Source of the DNA: Martinezella lusitana
GTDB lineage: Bacteria > Pseudomonadota > Alphaproteobacteria > Rhizobiales > Rhizobiaceae
Direction of reading: 5' to 3'
Assembly: GCF_016901135.1 (NCBI RefSeq)
Contig: NZ_JAFEVL010000020.1
Span: 248,001-312,000 of the forward strand
DNA: 64,000 nt
The position numbers and the translations under genes are program-made. Positions 54,986 through 63,302 of this stretch are shown here, in pieces (the first letter of the stretch is position 1; each line of letters starts with the position of its first letter). Under the pieces are notes generated by a model. The model saw only the letters and a program-made list of their open reading frames with translations, was not told the origin of the DNA and ran no database searches.

Positions 54986-55677
54986 GTCTCCATCTTAGTG
55001 ATGTGGCGGCTCGGTAGCTGCCAGGAGATATCTACGCGTTTGATCGATGACCGTGGGATATATGTTAGGGTGACATCGTCGTCATTCCCAGTGATGTCAA
55101 AGTTATCGAATGTATTGTCTGCGGCATATCGCCTCGTAACGTAAATTGCCACGCCATCGTCGTTCATTATAACCGGCACTTTCGGGAACGGTTTCATTTG
55201 GCCAAAATTGGCTTCCAATACTAGCCCATCTTCCAAGAAAATCTGCACGACAGTCCATTTTGCAGGCTGATTCATAATCGATTGCCATACAGATGATTCG
55301 TGATCGTCGCGGTATACACCCGCAGCATTCATGATCCGCCGCACCGCTCTCTCACCAAATGCACGCCACGCCATCCCAAAGATGGCGGCGATACCGCAGG
55401 TCAAAAGCGCGACCATAGCGATAGACATAGCCTCGTCGACAGCAATTGGCATTTGCTTTGGAATCAACCAGAGGGCGGCGGCTGTGGTAGAACGAGCAGC
55501 GACTCCGAAGCTCAAAACCTGCAAAAGGAAGTCCTCTGTCCGATGGTTTCTGGCCTTTCCAATGGTTATAATCTTGTAGGCGAGATAGCCGGCGACGAGG
55601 ACTATTTGAAGCTCATAAGGTATCTTCAGTAAGGTTTCCAAGTTCAGCCTCCGAATCTCATTTCCTTTATATATCAA
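54982..55677 (-). CDS. Membrane protein of unknown function
   Basis: 231 residues. N-terminal region with two or three helices (about 22-40, 60-75 and 85-105), then a cytoplasmic domain (about 115-231) with QIFLEDGLVLEANFGQMKPFP and DVTLTYIPRSSIKRV. No recognised family. AT-richer than chromosomal genes. Cargo of the element. Confidence 0.68.
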   Translation of the reverse strand: MIYKGNEIRRLNLETLLKIPYELQIVLVAGYLAYKIITIGKARNHRTEDFLLQVLSFGVAARSTTAAALWLIPKQMPIAVDEAMSIAMVALLTCGIAAIFGMAWRAFGERAVRRIMNAAGVYRDDHESSVWQSIMNQPAKWTVVQIFLEDGLVLEANFGQMKPFPKVPVIMNDDGVAIYVTRRYAADNTFDNFDITGNDDDVTLTYIPRSSIKRVDISWQLPSRHITKMET

Positions 55678-55803
55678 TCAGACGCCTTTCGCGCGCGCCA
55701 GCCGATGACCGCGGCGGTGGCTCGACGCCGTGTCGCGCGCGAAAATCTACATTCATCCCTCTCGCCTCACGTGCGTAATTCCCTTCGGGCAAAGAGGGAA
55801 ATC

Positions 55804-56169
55804 ATGAAAATCAAAATTGCTGGCGCGGCCGTCTTGGTTGCGTGCTTGGCCGGTTGCCAAAATGCCGGCTACATCGTGGACACATACAACAAGGTCGGGA
55901 AGCGGGTCGTCCCCACGCCTGGCGGCAATTTCTGGGTCTTTGATCGATCTGATCAAGGGAAGATGCTGACGTCACCATCACCTGGGACTATATCTGGACC
56001 GGCCGTGTTCAGTAGGATGACGCTGGGCCTAGTCAAGTTGGATCCCGTGGTCCAGGCCCACCAGGCGGTCGCTCAAATGTGGTTTAAGCAGACTGGTCGT
56101 GTTTGCGAGATCAAGACGAGCTCGGAAATCTGGCGGCCGGAGTACGAACATACATACGTCTGCAGATAG
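55804..56169 (+). CDS. Putative lipoprotein, prophage cargo
   Basis: 121 residues. Lipobox CLAGC at about residues 14-18; the mature part has NFWVFDRSDQGKMLTSPS and two Cys near the end (VCEIKTSSE and YVCR) that may form a disulfide. GAGGGAA before ATG 55804. Could be a lysogenic-conversion envelope protein. Confidence 0.75.
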   Translation: MKIKIAGAAVLVACLAGCQNAGYIVDTYNKVGKRVVPTPGGNFWVFDRSDQGKMLTSPSPGTISGPAVFSRMTLGLVKLDPVVQAHQAVAQMWFKQTGRVCEIKTSSEIWRPEYEHTYVCR

Positions 56170-57057
56170 CTATGATGCTGAGGGTTGCTCTCTAGCAATG
56201 TCGGAGATGAACAGACGATCCAACTCCCCATCGGAATATTGGGGCTTGCATCTGACAGATATCTTTAGCTGAGAGTCAAATGCGGTTGAATACGGGTTGC
56301 CGGGGAGAGCCACTTGCGGGTCCGTAATCTGGCCGGGTATTCGCTTCCCGGGCTTGTCGCTCTCTGCGACCGAGACCTTGCAAGACTTGGTTACAAGATC
56401 CAACTCGGTGATATGCACCTGCATCGTTCGCTCTTCGCCAATCTCGATGGGCTCGGCTCTTTCAATGGTCTGGCGATCTACTTCCGTGACCGGGAAGGCG
56501 CCGCTGCTTATGTGACCTATCTGGACGGTTGCCGCGGAAAGACCAATCGGGTTTACGACCATCTTAGCCGCTGTGTGGTTTGACAGAGCGACCCGCTCGA
56601 CCATTTCCATTGCAGCACGAGTGGTATGGCCCATCTCCTCCAGAGCCTTGATGGCGACGGCGTTAGACTGATCCACGTCTTTGCTTCTCCCCGCCCACCG
56701 GGCAATGGTGTTGTTCACGATTGCTTCGGTCGCTTTCGTTGCTGCGGTGCGCACTGCCGTCTCAATTATCGGGAGAACGGGAGTCAGGCTTGCAGCACCA
56801 TACGACGTCACCATTACCCAAAATTCGTATGAGCCAGGCTGCGGAGGCAGGCCGAGCACTCGCACGCTTCCGGTAACATCACGCTTCGCATATCTGCCCG
56901 TTAGCGCGACTTGGCCGCCAGCCCCAATGATTTTAGCGGCGCCCTGTAGCGAAGCAGCTAGTGCGCCCAACTCCACCATGTGGTTGTCTGCATCCAAGCC
57001 TTTAAAACTGATCCGGATCGGATCGATCTTTTCGATATTCATATTGAGCCCCGCCAT
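56170..57057 (-). CDS. Hypothetical protein with an uncertain small-molecule or oligomer domain
   Basis: 295 residues. Begins MAGLNMNIEKIDPIRISFKG, has Ala-rich helical parts (LGALAASLQGAAKIIGAGG and ETAVRTAATKATEAIV), and a C-terminal beta region (MQVHITELDLVTKSCKVSVAE). No signal. No family is recognised with confidence. Confidence 0.7.
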   Translation of the reverse strand: MAGLNMNIEKIDPIRISFKGLDADNHMVELGALAASLQGAAKIIGAGGQVALTGRYAKRDVTGSVRVLGLPPQPGSYEFWVMVTSYGAASLTPVLPIIETAVRTAATKATEAIVNNTIARWAGRSKDVDQSNAVAIKALEEMGHTTRAAMEMVERVALSNHTAAKMVVNPIGLSAATVQIGHISSGAFPVTEVDRQTIERAEPIEIGEERTMQVHITELDLVTKSCKVSVAESDKPGKRIPGQITDPQVALPGNPYSTAFDSQLKISVRCKPQYSDGELDRLFISDIAREQPSAS

Positions 57058-57211
57058 TTTAGCGAGTGAATATCAAATGCAACTTCAAGTCAAAGTACCA
57101 GCGGCAGCGAACTGATTTTGAGGCGGCTCGAAGGCCGCCCCTTTATCAACCGACCGCCACTACAAGTTGCGCCAGATTGCGCGCCGTTGGGGCGCCATGT
57201 TCTTCAATCGC

Positions 57212-59035
57212 TCAGAATCCCCGTCCAATTTCTGAGATGACGCCGGAAGCAGTTTTCATAAACTCAATGAAAAAGCCGGCGCCGGCCGGCGCCGTGACAT
57301 TGACGCCGCCCCGTAGCGCAAAATTGGCTGAGTAGACAAATGTCGTGTTCGTATCGTTGATCTGAATACGAACTATCTGCCCTAGCGCCATATCGTCAAG
57401 CGTCGTGATAGACGTGGCGGACGAGTTTGCAGTCTTCCACTGCCCGTTCAGATCATTGCCAACGCTCGGCGTTGCATCGTTAGCCGCAAAGGCTGTTGCT
57501 GCCGCCGCCAACGGCTTATTGTCATCGAAGGTGTTTGCTTTGCCCAGTGATGTGGGATTTGAGCCGACAATGTTTGTAATGACTCCCGTGTGTCCCTTAT
57601 TCTTGAACACGGAGCAACGATCTGACGTGCCGCTAAGGAACACTCCGTAGAACGTGCCGCCAGCGGTAAGCGGAACGAAACTGTTGAAGCCGACGATTTC
57701 ATCGTTGCAGTTGCTGAGAATGATGCCAAAGTTGGAGGCCACAGCCGGAGCGCCTGGGGTGCCAATCTGGTTTTCGACATAGCTGTTGAACGATCCGTTT
57801 GCCACCCCGATACCCGACCAGTCGAGTTGCGAGGACAGATTCGTTTTATAGATCAGATTTTTGGTAACCGGCGTAGATGACAAGTTAGTCATATTAATGC
57901 CGCTGACATAAGCATTGATATGGTTGCCGCTGATGTCTTCCTCGACAATTGCCACGGTGCTGTCACCGTAAATGCCGTAGCCGACACCGACGAAGCGATT
58001 GTCGTTGATCGTTGTCCCGTCGCCGTAAGAAACGACCGTTGTCTTATGATGAACGCCCTTATTTGCGTGATAGACGCGATTTCCGTTTACGCGACAATCG
58101 TTGCACTGCTCAAGAAAGATGCCGTCTTCCATATCAAACGGATAGGTGGCGTCATCCAACCCCTTAATGTCGCACCCGACAATATCGCCGTTCCAGCCGC
58201 CAAAAACGTGAATGCCACTGTTCCAGTAGTCGGCAGCAACATTATCGCCACGAACGGCGATATCAAATCGAAACCCGTTGGTAACCGATGAAGCGATAGT
58301 CGGGGAGATGGTAAGTTTGAACGCCTCGCCGCCGCCCGCCTGACTTGTAAGCAACATGAAGTCAGTCGCTTCAATGCATCGCTGAATTTGCGTGTGCGCC
58401 GCATCACTCGTCGCAGTGATATCAAAACCACCCGAGCCGCTATTGAAACGAAGCTTCGAAATATCCCGACCAAGGCCGCGAAGGACAAACGGTTTTGCGC
58501 CGATGTTTCGCGTGACAGCACCATTGATATCGATGATGCCCGCCGGCAGCTCGCCCGCAATACCAAAGAACGTCATGGCATCAATGAACGCGCCAAACGC
58601 CGTTGCGCTATTCACGCCGTCGATCGTCGCCCCAAACCAGAGCGGGCTAATAGGACCAGTATATACGCGCTGCCATGCGCCTGATGTTGCTGCAATTGCC
58701 GTTGCCTTGACGAAAAGGCCCTGCGCAGTGTCTGCCGTGATCTGTGCAGATTTGTCGCCCGTCACCCATATGAACGCCCCCTCGCGGCCGGCTTCTTTCA
58801 GGTAGGTAACCTTTACCTGCGTTGTATCTAACGCCGCCAAAGCCGCACGAGAAACAACGCTGCTTTGCAGTCCTGTAGGGAATATGCCGCCTGCGGTCGA
58901 CCCATCATGCAGTTTGATAAGGCCGCGCGCCGGGTCGACTGTCACTTCACGAGATGGACCGACATATGCATCGAAAGCGGCGGTGGTGGTGAGATCGTCG
59001 GCGCCGATACCAGCAAGTCTACGAGCTACTCGCAT
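57212..59035 (-). CDS. Phage tailspike/receptor-binding protein, parallel beta-helix
   Basis: 607 residues. An N-terminal cap (MRVARRLAGIGADDLTTTAAFDAYVG) likely joins a virion; the middle is a right-handed parallel beta-helix with repeated NxxV/I and G turns (DCRVNGNRVYHANKGVHH, INDNRFVGVGYGIYGDS, DISGNHINAYVSGI). The C-terminus (TNTTFVYSANFALRGGV) is an end cap. Probably recognises or digests a surface polysaccharide. ATG 59035 overlaps the stop of the 51-residue ORF (TAATG); TTG 59047 is the earliest alternative. Confidence 0.88.
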   Translation of the reverse strand: MRVARRLAGIGADDLTTTAAFDAYVGPSREVTVDPARGLIKLHDGSTAGGIFPTGLQSSVVSRAALAALDTTQVKVTYLKEAGREGAFIWVTGDKSAQITADTAQGLFVKATAIAATSGAWQRVYTGPISPLWFGATIDGVNSATAFGAFIDAMTFFGIAGELPAGIIDINGAVTRNIGAKPFVLRGLGRDISKLRFNSGSGGFDITATSDAAHTQIQRCIEATDFMLLTSQAGGGEAFKLTISPTIASSVTNGFRFDIAVRGDNVAADYWNSGIHVFGGWNGDIVGCDIKGLDDATYPFDMEDGIFLEQCNDCRVNGNRVYHANKGVHHKTTVVSYGDGTTINDNRFVGVGYGIYGDSTVAIVEEDISGNHINAYVSGINMTNLSSTPVTKNLIYKTNLSSQLDWSGIGVANGSFNSYVENQIGTPGAPAVASNFGIILSNCNDEIVGFNSFVPLTAGGTFYGVFLSGTSDRCSVFKNKGHTGVITNIVGSNPTSLGKANTFDDNKPLAAAATAFAANDATPSVGNDLNGQWKTANSSATSITTLDDMALGQIVRIQINDTNTTFVYSANFALRGGVNVTAPAGAGFFIEFMKTASGVISEIGRGF

Positions 59036-59190
59036 TAAGAATTCCAATCATTGTCAAAGGTTGAATCATCGCTGTCGTCGCCAAAATCGTAGGCAGCCGC
59101 GTCGACGTCTGAGGCGGGTGTGGTGTCGTCGTTGAAGTCGTGGAGAGGCGCGCCGGCGCTTGAAGGCGCGAGCGGTGGGGGAAGTGACAT
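59035..59190 (-). CDS. Acidic 51-residue protein coupled to the tailspike
   Basis: ATG 59190 with GGAG six bases upstream, ending in the TAA that shares a base with the tailspike ATG. Composition is unusual: about a quarter Asp and no Lys or Arg (DFNDDTTPASDVDAA and DFGDDSDDSTFDND). Possibly a tailspike chaperone or structural peptide. Confidence 0.6.
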   Translation of the reverse strand: MSLPPPLAPSSAGAPLHDFNDDTTPASDVDAAAYDFGDDSDDSTFDNDWNS

Positions 59191-59281
59191 TGAATCTCCA
59201 ATAGAAAAGAAGCCCGGCGCGCGGCCAGGCTGGGGTGTCGGGTTGTGGGGTGGTGTGTGGCTAGGCGGCGATCAGCGCGTG

Positions 59282-59719
59282 TTAACGCACCACTTCCGGC
59301 TCATAGTCTGCCGGAGAAAGGCGCTTTCGTTCGCCAGAAGGAAGCAGGCCCAGACGGTCCAGATAGGCGGCCTGGCTCTCGTATGTAGCCGGCACGCCAA
59401 CAGCAACCGCACCGTTTCGCTTGCGCGGAAAAGTGCAGGACGCTTCTCTTCCATCCAGTGTTCGGCGATCTTCCGACGCGTCAAATCGCCACCAGAGTTC
59501 CGGCCGGGTGCCGGGGTAGTCTGCGACCCAAGCTGCAACGACGCGCTCCCCGTCGGCGCGCCATAGAGCTTCGATATCGTCATCAGTGAAGATGTATTCG
59601 AAGATAATGCATTCCGCCCAACGGGGATCGGATTGCTCGATGTGTTCACCGATGGCCCATGCAAGCCACGCGTCCGATGTTGCCTGCCGGCGTTTGGATT
59701 GTCGGAACTTGCGTGGCAT
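59282..59719 (-). CDS. Phage hypothetical protein
   Basis: 145 residues. Starts MPRKFRQSKRRQATSDAWLA; contains ADGERVVAAWVADYPGTRPELWWRFDA and ESQAAYLDRLGLLPSGERKRL. This kind of protein is common beside terminase genes in rhizobial prophages. ATG follows directly after the terminase stop. Confidence 0.75.
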   Translation of the reverse strand: MPRKFRQSKRRQATSDAWLAWAIGEHIEQSDPRWAECIIFEYIFTDDDIEALWRADGERVVAAWVADYPGTRPELWWRFDASEDRRTLDGREASCTFPRKRNGAVAVGVPATYESQAAYLDRLGLLPSGERKRLSPADYEPEVVR

Positions 59720-60025
59720 TTAGTTTCCTCTGTTCGATGCTAGGCCAGGTGGACGGCCATCATCAGGCGCGCCGATACCAAGGCCGAGCTCGCGAAGAAG
59801 TCTGGCGAATGAGATCCTGCTATCTCTCTCGATTCCAATTTCCGGACGTGCTTTCGGTTGGCCGAAACGGTCTTCGAAAGTCATGCCGTCGCGATCGACG
59901 ATTTCTCTGGCCTGCTGGCCGCGATCCCAAGATTCAGCCGCCAATGTCAGCAATCGGACATCATGAGCCTCGAGATCGAAGGCCTCGACGACACTTCGAA
60001 ACCACTTCGCGGTCGATGCGCGCAA
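59720..60025 (-). CDS. P27-type phage terminase small subunit, start unclear
   Basis: VVEAFDLEAHDVRLLTLAAESWDR and ERDSRISFARLLRELGL are the P27 terS hallmarks. The visible start is TTG 60025 (101 residues). The frame stays open upstream to 60064 and adds family-like residues (NIPENPLPKPPKHL) without a start codon. The nearby ATG at 60068 is out of frame by one base; removing one A from the AAA on the minus strand (60063-60065) would join them. TerS recognises packaging DNA; no large subunit is seen. Confidence 0.82.
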   Translation of the reverse strand: MRASTAKWFRSVVEAFDLEAHDVRLLTLAAESWDRGQQAREIVDRDGMTFEDRFGQPKARPEIGIERDSRISFARLLRELGLGIGAPDDGRPPGLASNRGN

Positions 60026-60140
60026 GTGTTTCGGAGGCTTTGGGAGTGGATTTTCTGGGATGTTTCATGGCCTCCAAAAAATTATTTCAACCGGGGATTC
60101 GTGCGCGTTTATTTTTGGGAACCGGCGGTCCCTGGCTAGA

Positions 60141-60166
60141 GGCCGGAGAGGCAAGAGTCGCCCCTC
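60141..60166. repeat. 26-base repeat near the prohead protease, copy 1
   Basis: GGCCGGAGAGGCAAGAG plus a CCCCTC end, 24 of 26 identical to 63444-63469. It lies just after the prohead protease stop. Confidence 0.65.
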
Positions 60167-60175
60167 CCTCTATGG

Positions 60176-60643
60176 TTACGTCATCCTTGACTTAATGCCG
60201 ATGGTGGTAACGTGCGCGCCGCGGTCGGCAAGGGCGATGGCGCCGAGGTTGGCCCGCTCGACGATGCGCAGAGGTCGATAACCACTGCGATCCCATCGCT
60301 CTCGAGTTGCCCGAAAGGCTATTGACCACGCAGTGAACGTGCCGAAGCGCGAGCCGTGCAGCATGGCGTCGCCTTCTTGACTATCTGGGCAATCCAATTC
60401 GACCCAGAGTCCTATGTCATCGCACCGCAGGCGCAGCGAGCCGTCCGTCGTTGAGGCGATCTGTCGCGCACATTCGTGGTTGATATCGGCTGTTACATAG
60501 GTCGGGAAATCCAGCGAATGAGGCACGAATACCTCGTCGTAATCAGGACGAACAGCCGAGCGAACGTTCCATTTCAGTGCGTATCCAGATAGCGTCCTGG
60601 CACCGGGTCGCGGTGGTCTGCCGGACTCCGTGAACCACATCAA
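60176..60643 (-). CDS. HK97-type prohead protease
   Basis: 155 residues. RTLSGYALKWNVRSA near the N-terminus, NHECARQ (catalytic His), and the Ser region FTAWSIAF, then WDRSGYRPLRIVERANLGAIALA, as in the U35 prohead protease family. It matures the capsid; its partner capsid and portal are not in the window. Starts in an ATGA overlap with the previous gene. Confidence 0.85.
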   Translation of the reverse strand: MMWFTESGRPPRPGARTLSGYALKWNVRSAVRPDYDEVFVPHSLDFPTYVTADINHECARQIASTTDGSLRLRCDDIGLWVELDCPDSQEGDAMLHGSRFGTFTAWSIAFRATRERWDRSGYRPLRIVERANLGAIALADRGAHVTTIGIKSRMT

Positions 60644-60876
60644 CGACCACGCTTCTTCAACGCTGCTGCCATGCGCTGCTTTGCGCGCTGCGCAGGCGTC
60701 CGCTTTGCATTGCGCGCGCTGAGGATCTTGGCAACGGCGAATGGATCGTCCGGCAGCATCTCAGTCTTAGTTCCGACCTTGGTGGCGACGAGCCGGATCT
60801 CAGTTTCGGAACGTGCTGAGCGGGAGCCTTTCGTTGCGATTTCGCGACCGCGAGTGGCGTAGTGGCGTTCCGTCAT
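60640..60876 (-). CDS. Small basic phage protein
   Basis: 78 residues, Arg/Lys-rich (KILSARNAKRTPAQRAKQRM). Overlaps both neighbours by four bases. It may be a nucleic-acid binding protein of the head module; no family known. Confidence 0.65.
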   Translation of the reverse strand: MTERHYATRGREIATKGSRSARSETEIRLVATKVGTKTEMLPDDPFAVAKILSARNAKRTPAQRAKQRMAAALKKRGR

Positions 60877-61472
60877 CGTTGTAGCTCCACCGGGATCGAT
60901 TTCTTTTCAATGAAGCCTGCCTGTACTGCATCGTGCAGATATCCGGAGATCCTGCCCCCATCATGACCGAAAATCGCGTGCGCGTGCATTGGCGGCAAGA
61001 TGCCGCTCCAAGCGATGTCCCGATCATTCAACTGCTCTGACAATTCTAGCAATTCGGCGTGTGCTTGGTGAGCCGCCACGAGCGTATCAGCCACGGCTTT
61101 GACGCGTGCCGAATAGTCTGATTTGATCTCGGTGCAGATTGTTTTGGAAGCGGCGTGGCGGGCAGTGGCTAACCGCTGTGCCGCGATCTCGATTGCCGCG
61201 CGAAGATCCACGCGTTCGCCTGCGATGGCCTTCAGGCGCGCGCTCACGCCGTCTGGCGCTACATTGTCATCGTCGACTGACTCGCCGAGCAGAGCGGCGA
61301 CGCGACTTGTCTTCTCTGCTGCAACTGGCCTGCTAGCCAACCGCGTGCGAATGTCGTCGGCCTCCCGGTCAAGGGCCGAAAGGCTAGCACGCAGCCTTGT
61401 CAGCAAGTCTTTCGCGGACGCGTATGATGCATCCGCGTCCTCGAGGGAGCGGACTACAGTTTTCTGTTTCAT
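60873..61472 (-). CDS. Phage hypothetical protein, helical
   Basis: 199 residues with coiled-coil character (SYASAKDLLTRLRASLSALD, RLKAIAGERVDLRAAIEIA). AGGAAATCCA before the ATG. Position in the head module suggests a structural or scaffold-like role. Confidence 0.62.
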   Translation of the reverse strand: MKQKTVVRSLEDADASYASAKDLLTRLRASLSALDREADDIRTRLASRPVAAEKTSRVAALLGESVDDDNVAPDGVSARLKAIAGERVDLRAAIEIAAQRLATARHAASKTICTEIKSDYSARVKAVADTLVAAHQAHAELLELSEQLNDRDIAWSGILPPMHAHAIFGHDGGRISGYLHDAVQAGFIEKKSIPVELQR

Positions 61473-61480
61473 TGGATTTC

Positions 61481-62011
61481 CTAAAATTTAGTGGTTGTTT
61501 CGTATGGCCTGTAGCGCTCGCGAAGTGGTCGACGCCCTGCTCGAACCTCGGGCGCCGACTTGATTGCGGCTGCTAAGTGAATGAAGACATCCGGCCCGAG
61601 CCGCACCTGCTTATCGAATGCTGGCCGTGGGTGGCGCTCGCGCGCTTCGAACGATAATGTTTGGATTCCATGATCAGCCGCGCGAAAAGTGATCGTCGCT
61701 GCCGGCGAGTTTGCGTCGATGACGACCTCGAAAAGGTCTTCGGGTCGCTCAATGTAGTGAGCCAACGTCTCACCGAACTTGGCGCCGCCGGACGAGCAAG
61801 GCATTTCGAAATAATCCGAAACGACTGTCGAGCTCGCGACGATCGCAACGAGGATAGCGGCGATATGCTTTGCGTTGATCTGTTCTGGCTTGCCTTGCGT
61901 GGACGGCAAAAGGCCAGCGGCGCGTAGGCGAGCGGCATGCCATGTTGCTGTTTTTGATGATAGGCGCAGCGCTGCGTCGAGCGCTTCGCACGCCTGAAGC
62001 GCCGTAGCCAT
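61481..62011 (-). CDS. Phage hypothetical protein
   Basis: 176 residues. The N-terminus (ACEALDAALRLSSKTATWHAA) looks like a helix-turn-helix; a hydrophobic helix IAAILVAIVASSTVV follows and the C-terminus is mixed. Starts nine codons before the next gene in the unit. No family recognised. Confidence 0.62.
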   Translation of the reverse strand: MATALQACEALDAALRLSSKTATWHAARLRAAGLLPSTQGKPEQINAKHIAAILVAIVASSTVVSDYFEMPCSSGGAKFGETLAHYIERPEDLFEVVIDANSPAATITFRAADHGIQTLSFEARERHPRPAFDKQVRLGPDVFIHLAAAIKSAPEVRAGRRPLRERYRPYETTTKF

Positions 62012-62051
62012 GGTTTGGTGCCTTTGATTTTGAGGTTGAGGTTTTGGGAAA

Positions 62052-62083
62052 GAAAAAACCCGCTACCGAGCGAGGGTAGCGGG
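62052..62083 (-). terminator. Terminator-type hairpin 1 between the 62277 and 61481 genes
   Basis: CCCGCTACC (62059-62067) and GGTAGCGGG (62075-62083) with a run of T on the minus strand. First of three hairpins in a gene-free 265-base gap. Confidence 0.78.
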
Positions 62084-62095
62084 CGGAGTAATTGT

Positions 62096-62129
62096 TGCCT
62101 GCCAGAAAATTCCAATAAACTGGCAGGCA
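62096..62129. other. Perfect hairpin, stem 10
   Basis: TGCCTGCCAG (62096-62105) and CTGGCAGGCA (62120-62129), loop 14. It is not followed by a T run. Confidence 0.6.
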
Positions 62130-62201
62130 TTCCCGCTATCCGCAGCACGTGGACGTAGGGAAGAAAAGGCCACCAGATGAACTTGCGAAAGCGCCAGCGG
62201 C

Positions 62202-62228
62202 AAAAAGAAACCCGCCACGAGGGCGGGC
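62202..62228 (-). terminator. Terminator-type hairpin 3
   Basis: CCCGCC (62211-62216) and GGCGGG (62222-62227) with a T-rich run on the minus strand. It is the nearest to the 62277 stop. Confidence 0.7.
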
Positions 62229-62276
62229 ATTGTGATCTTTCATATAGTAGATTCTGACGACGCTTTCTTGGTGCAC

Positions 62277-63101
62277 CTACGATGCGTCGTCCCACTCGGC
62301 TAGCAATCGGGCCGCCTGCCGAAGCCCGCAAATAACGCGATCCTTGCCGACAGCGTCCGCCTGCTTACCTGAGAATCCAGCCGCTACTCCGATCTCGTTG
62401 AAGCCTAGTCCCGCCGTCGTGTCGTAAACCGCTTCATAGTGTTCCGGCGCCATCCTGGCCTTGATCCACGTGATGCACGACCGGGAATCATAATTGTCGT
62501 TGGCCGGCGTCACGATCTCGACTGAAGATGTTTTCCCTGGCTGAATCCCTCGGTGATCTGTCGTTGCGCGGTCACGCGGCGTAGCGACGTTATCGGGAAA
62601 CTTCGGGCTGGATTTGCTAACCCAGATATCGCGATCATCTTCGCGCTTCTCCCGGTTCAACCGGTAGCCAATGATTATTCCATCGACGTTAAACTTGAAT
62701 CGGCCGTGAATATAGAGCGGCGGATAGTCTGAAGGCTCCTTCTGGTCATGGTATGCGACCGAACCGTTGTGAAAGTCTTCGATTACACGCTCCGCGCTTC
62801 TGCCTGCAACCTCGACGATCGCGGGCCCAAGCGCCCAGTCGTCGCAGTCTTCCACGTCGCTCGAGATGCTGCCGAATTCGGTGGTCGTATAAGTTTGATC
62901 GGACTCGGCCGCCGCCAGCAACGCATCCATTCGATTGATGGTACGAACAGCGAGTATGTTTTCTTCTGCGGATGAAAATAGCCTACCAGCTTTGGCGCGA
63001 GCCGTGATTGGTGCGCTGTGTGATCGTGGCTCGTTGTCGTTGGCAGCCTCATAGACATAGGCAAACGCCGGCTCGATGAGCCGTACCGATGATGATTTCA
63101 T
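62277..63101 (-). CDS. Phage hypothetical protein, lead gene of the late block
   Basis: 274 residues. It carries the ANDN motif twice (EAANDNEPR at about 18-26 and TPANDNYDS near 198). The centre has YIHGRFKFNVDGIIIGYRLN and the end resembles a small helical domain (VAAGFSGKQADAVGKDRVICGLRQAARLLAE). No family known. It starts 90 bases from the perfect TTGACAAATTTGTCAA palindrome. Confidence 0.65.
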   Translation of the reverse strand: MKSSSVRLIEPAFAYVYEAANDNEPRSHSAPITARAKAGRLFSSAEENILAVRTINRMDALLAAAESDQTYTTTEFGSISSDVEDCDDWALGPAIVEVAGRSAERVIEDFHNGSVAYHDQKEPSDYPPLYIHGRFKFNVDGIIIGYRLNREKREDDRDIWVSKSSPKFPDNVATPRDRATTDHRGIQPGKTSSVEIVTPANDNYDSRSCITWIKARMAPEHYEAVYDTTAGLGFNEIGVAAGFSGKQADAVGKDRVICGLRQAARLLAEWDDAS

Positions 63102-63191
63102 GATTTCGCAAGTTCCCGGTTATAGGCGACCGCAAAAGCGGCGATGGTGGCCCGTTTCGGGCTTCGTATTATTTCAGCAGCTTAAGCTATT

Positions 63192-63207
63192 TTGACAAAT
63201 TTGTCAA
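63192..63207. promoter_or_regulatory. Perfect operator palindrome TTGACAAATTTGTCAA
   Basis: Eight-base arms with no spacer. It lies 91 bases before ATG 63101; its near copy is at 52542. A TTGACAAA half site follows at 63216. Both positions fit control of the late block by the XRE repressor. Confidence 0.7.
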
Positions 63208-63302
63208 TGTTTCACTTGACAAAAATTGTAATTTGTGATCGCAACAATTTAATTAATTCAAAAATCTGTTGAAATTTAAATCGTAAATGATATTATTTAA
63301 TA

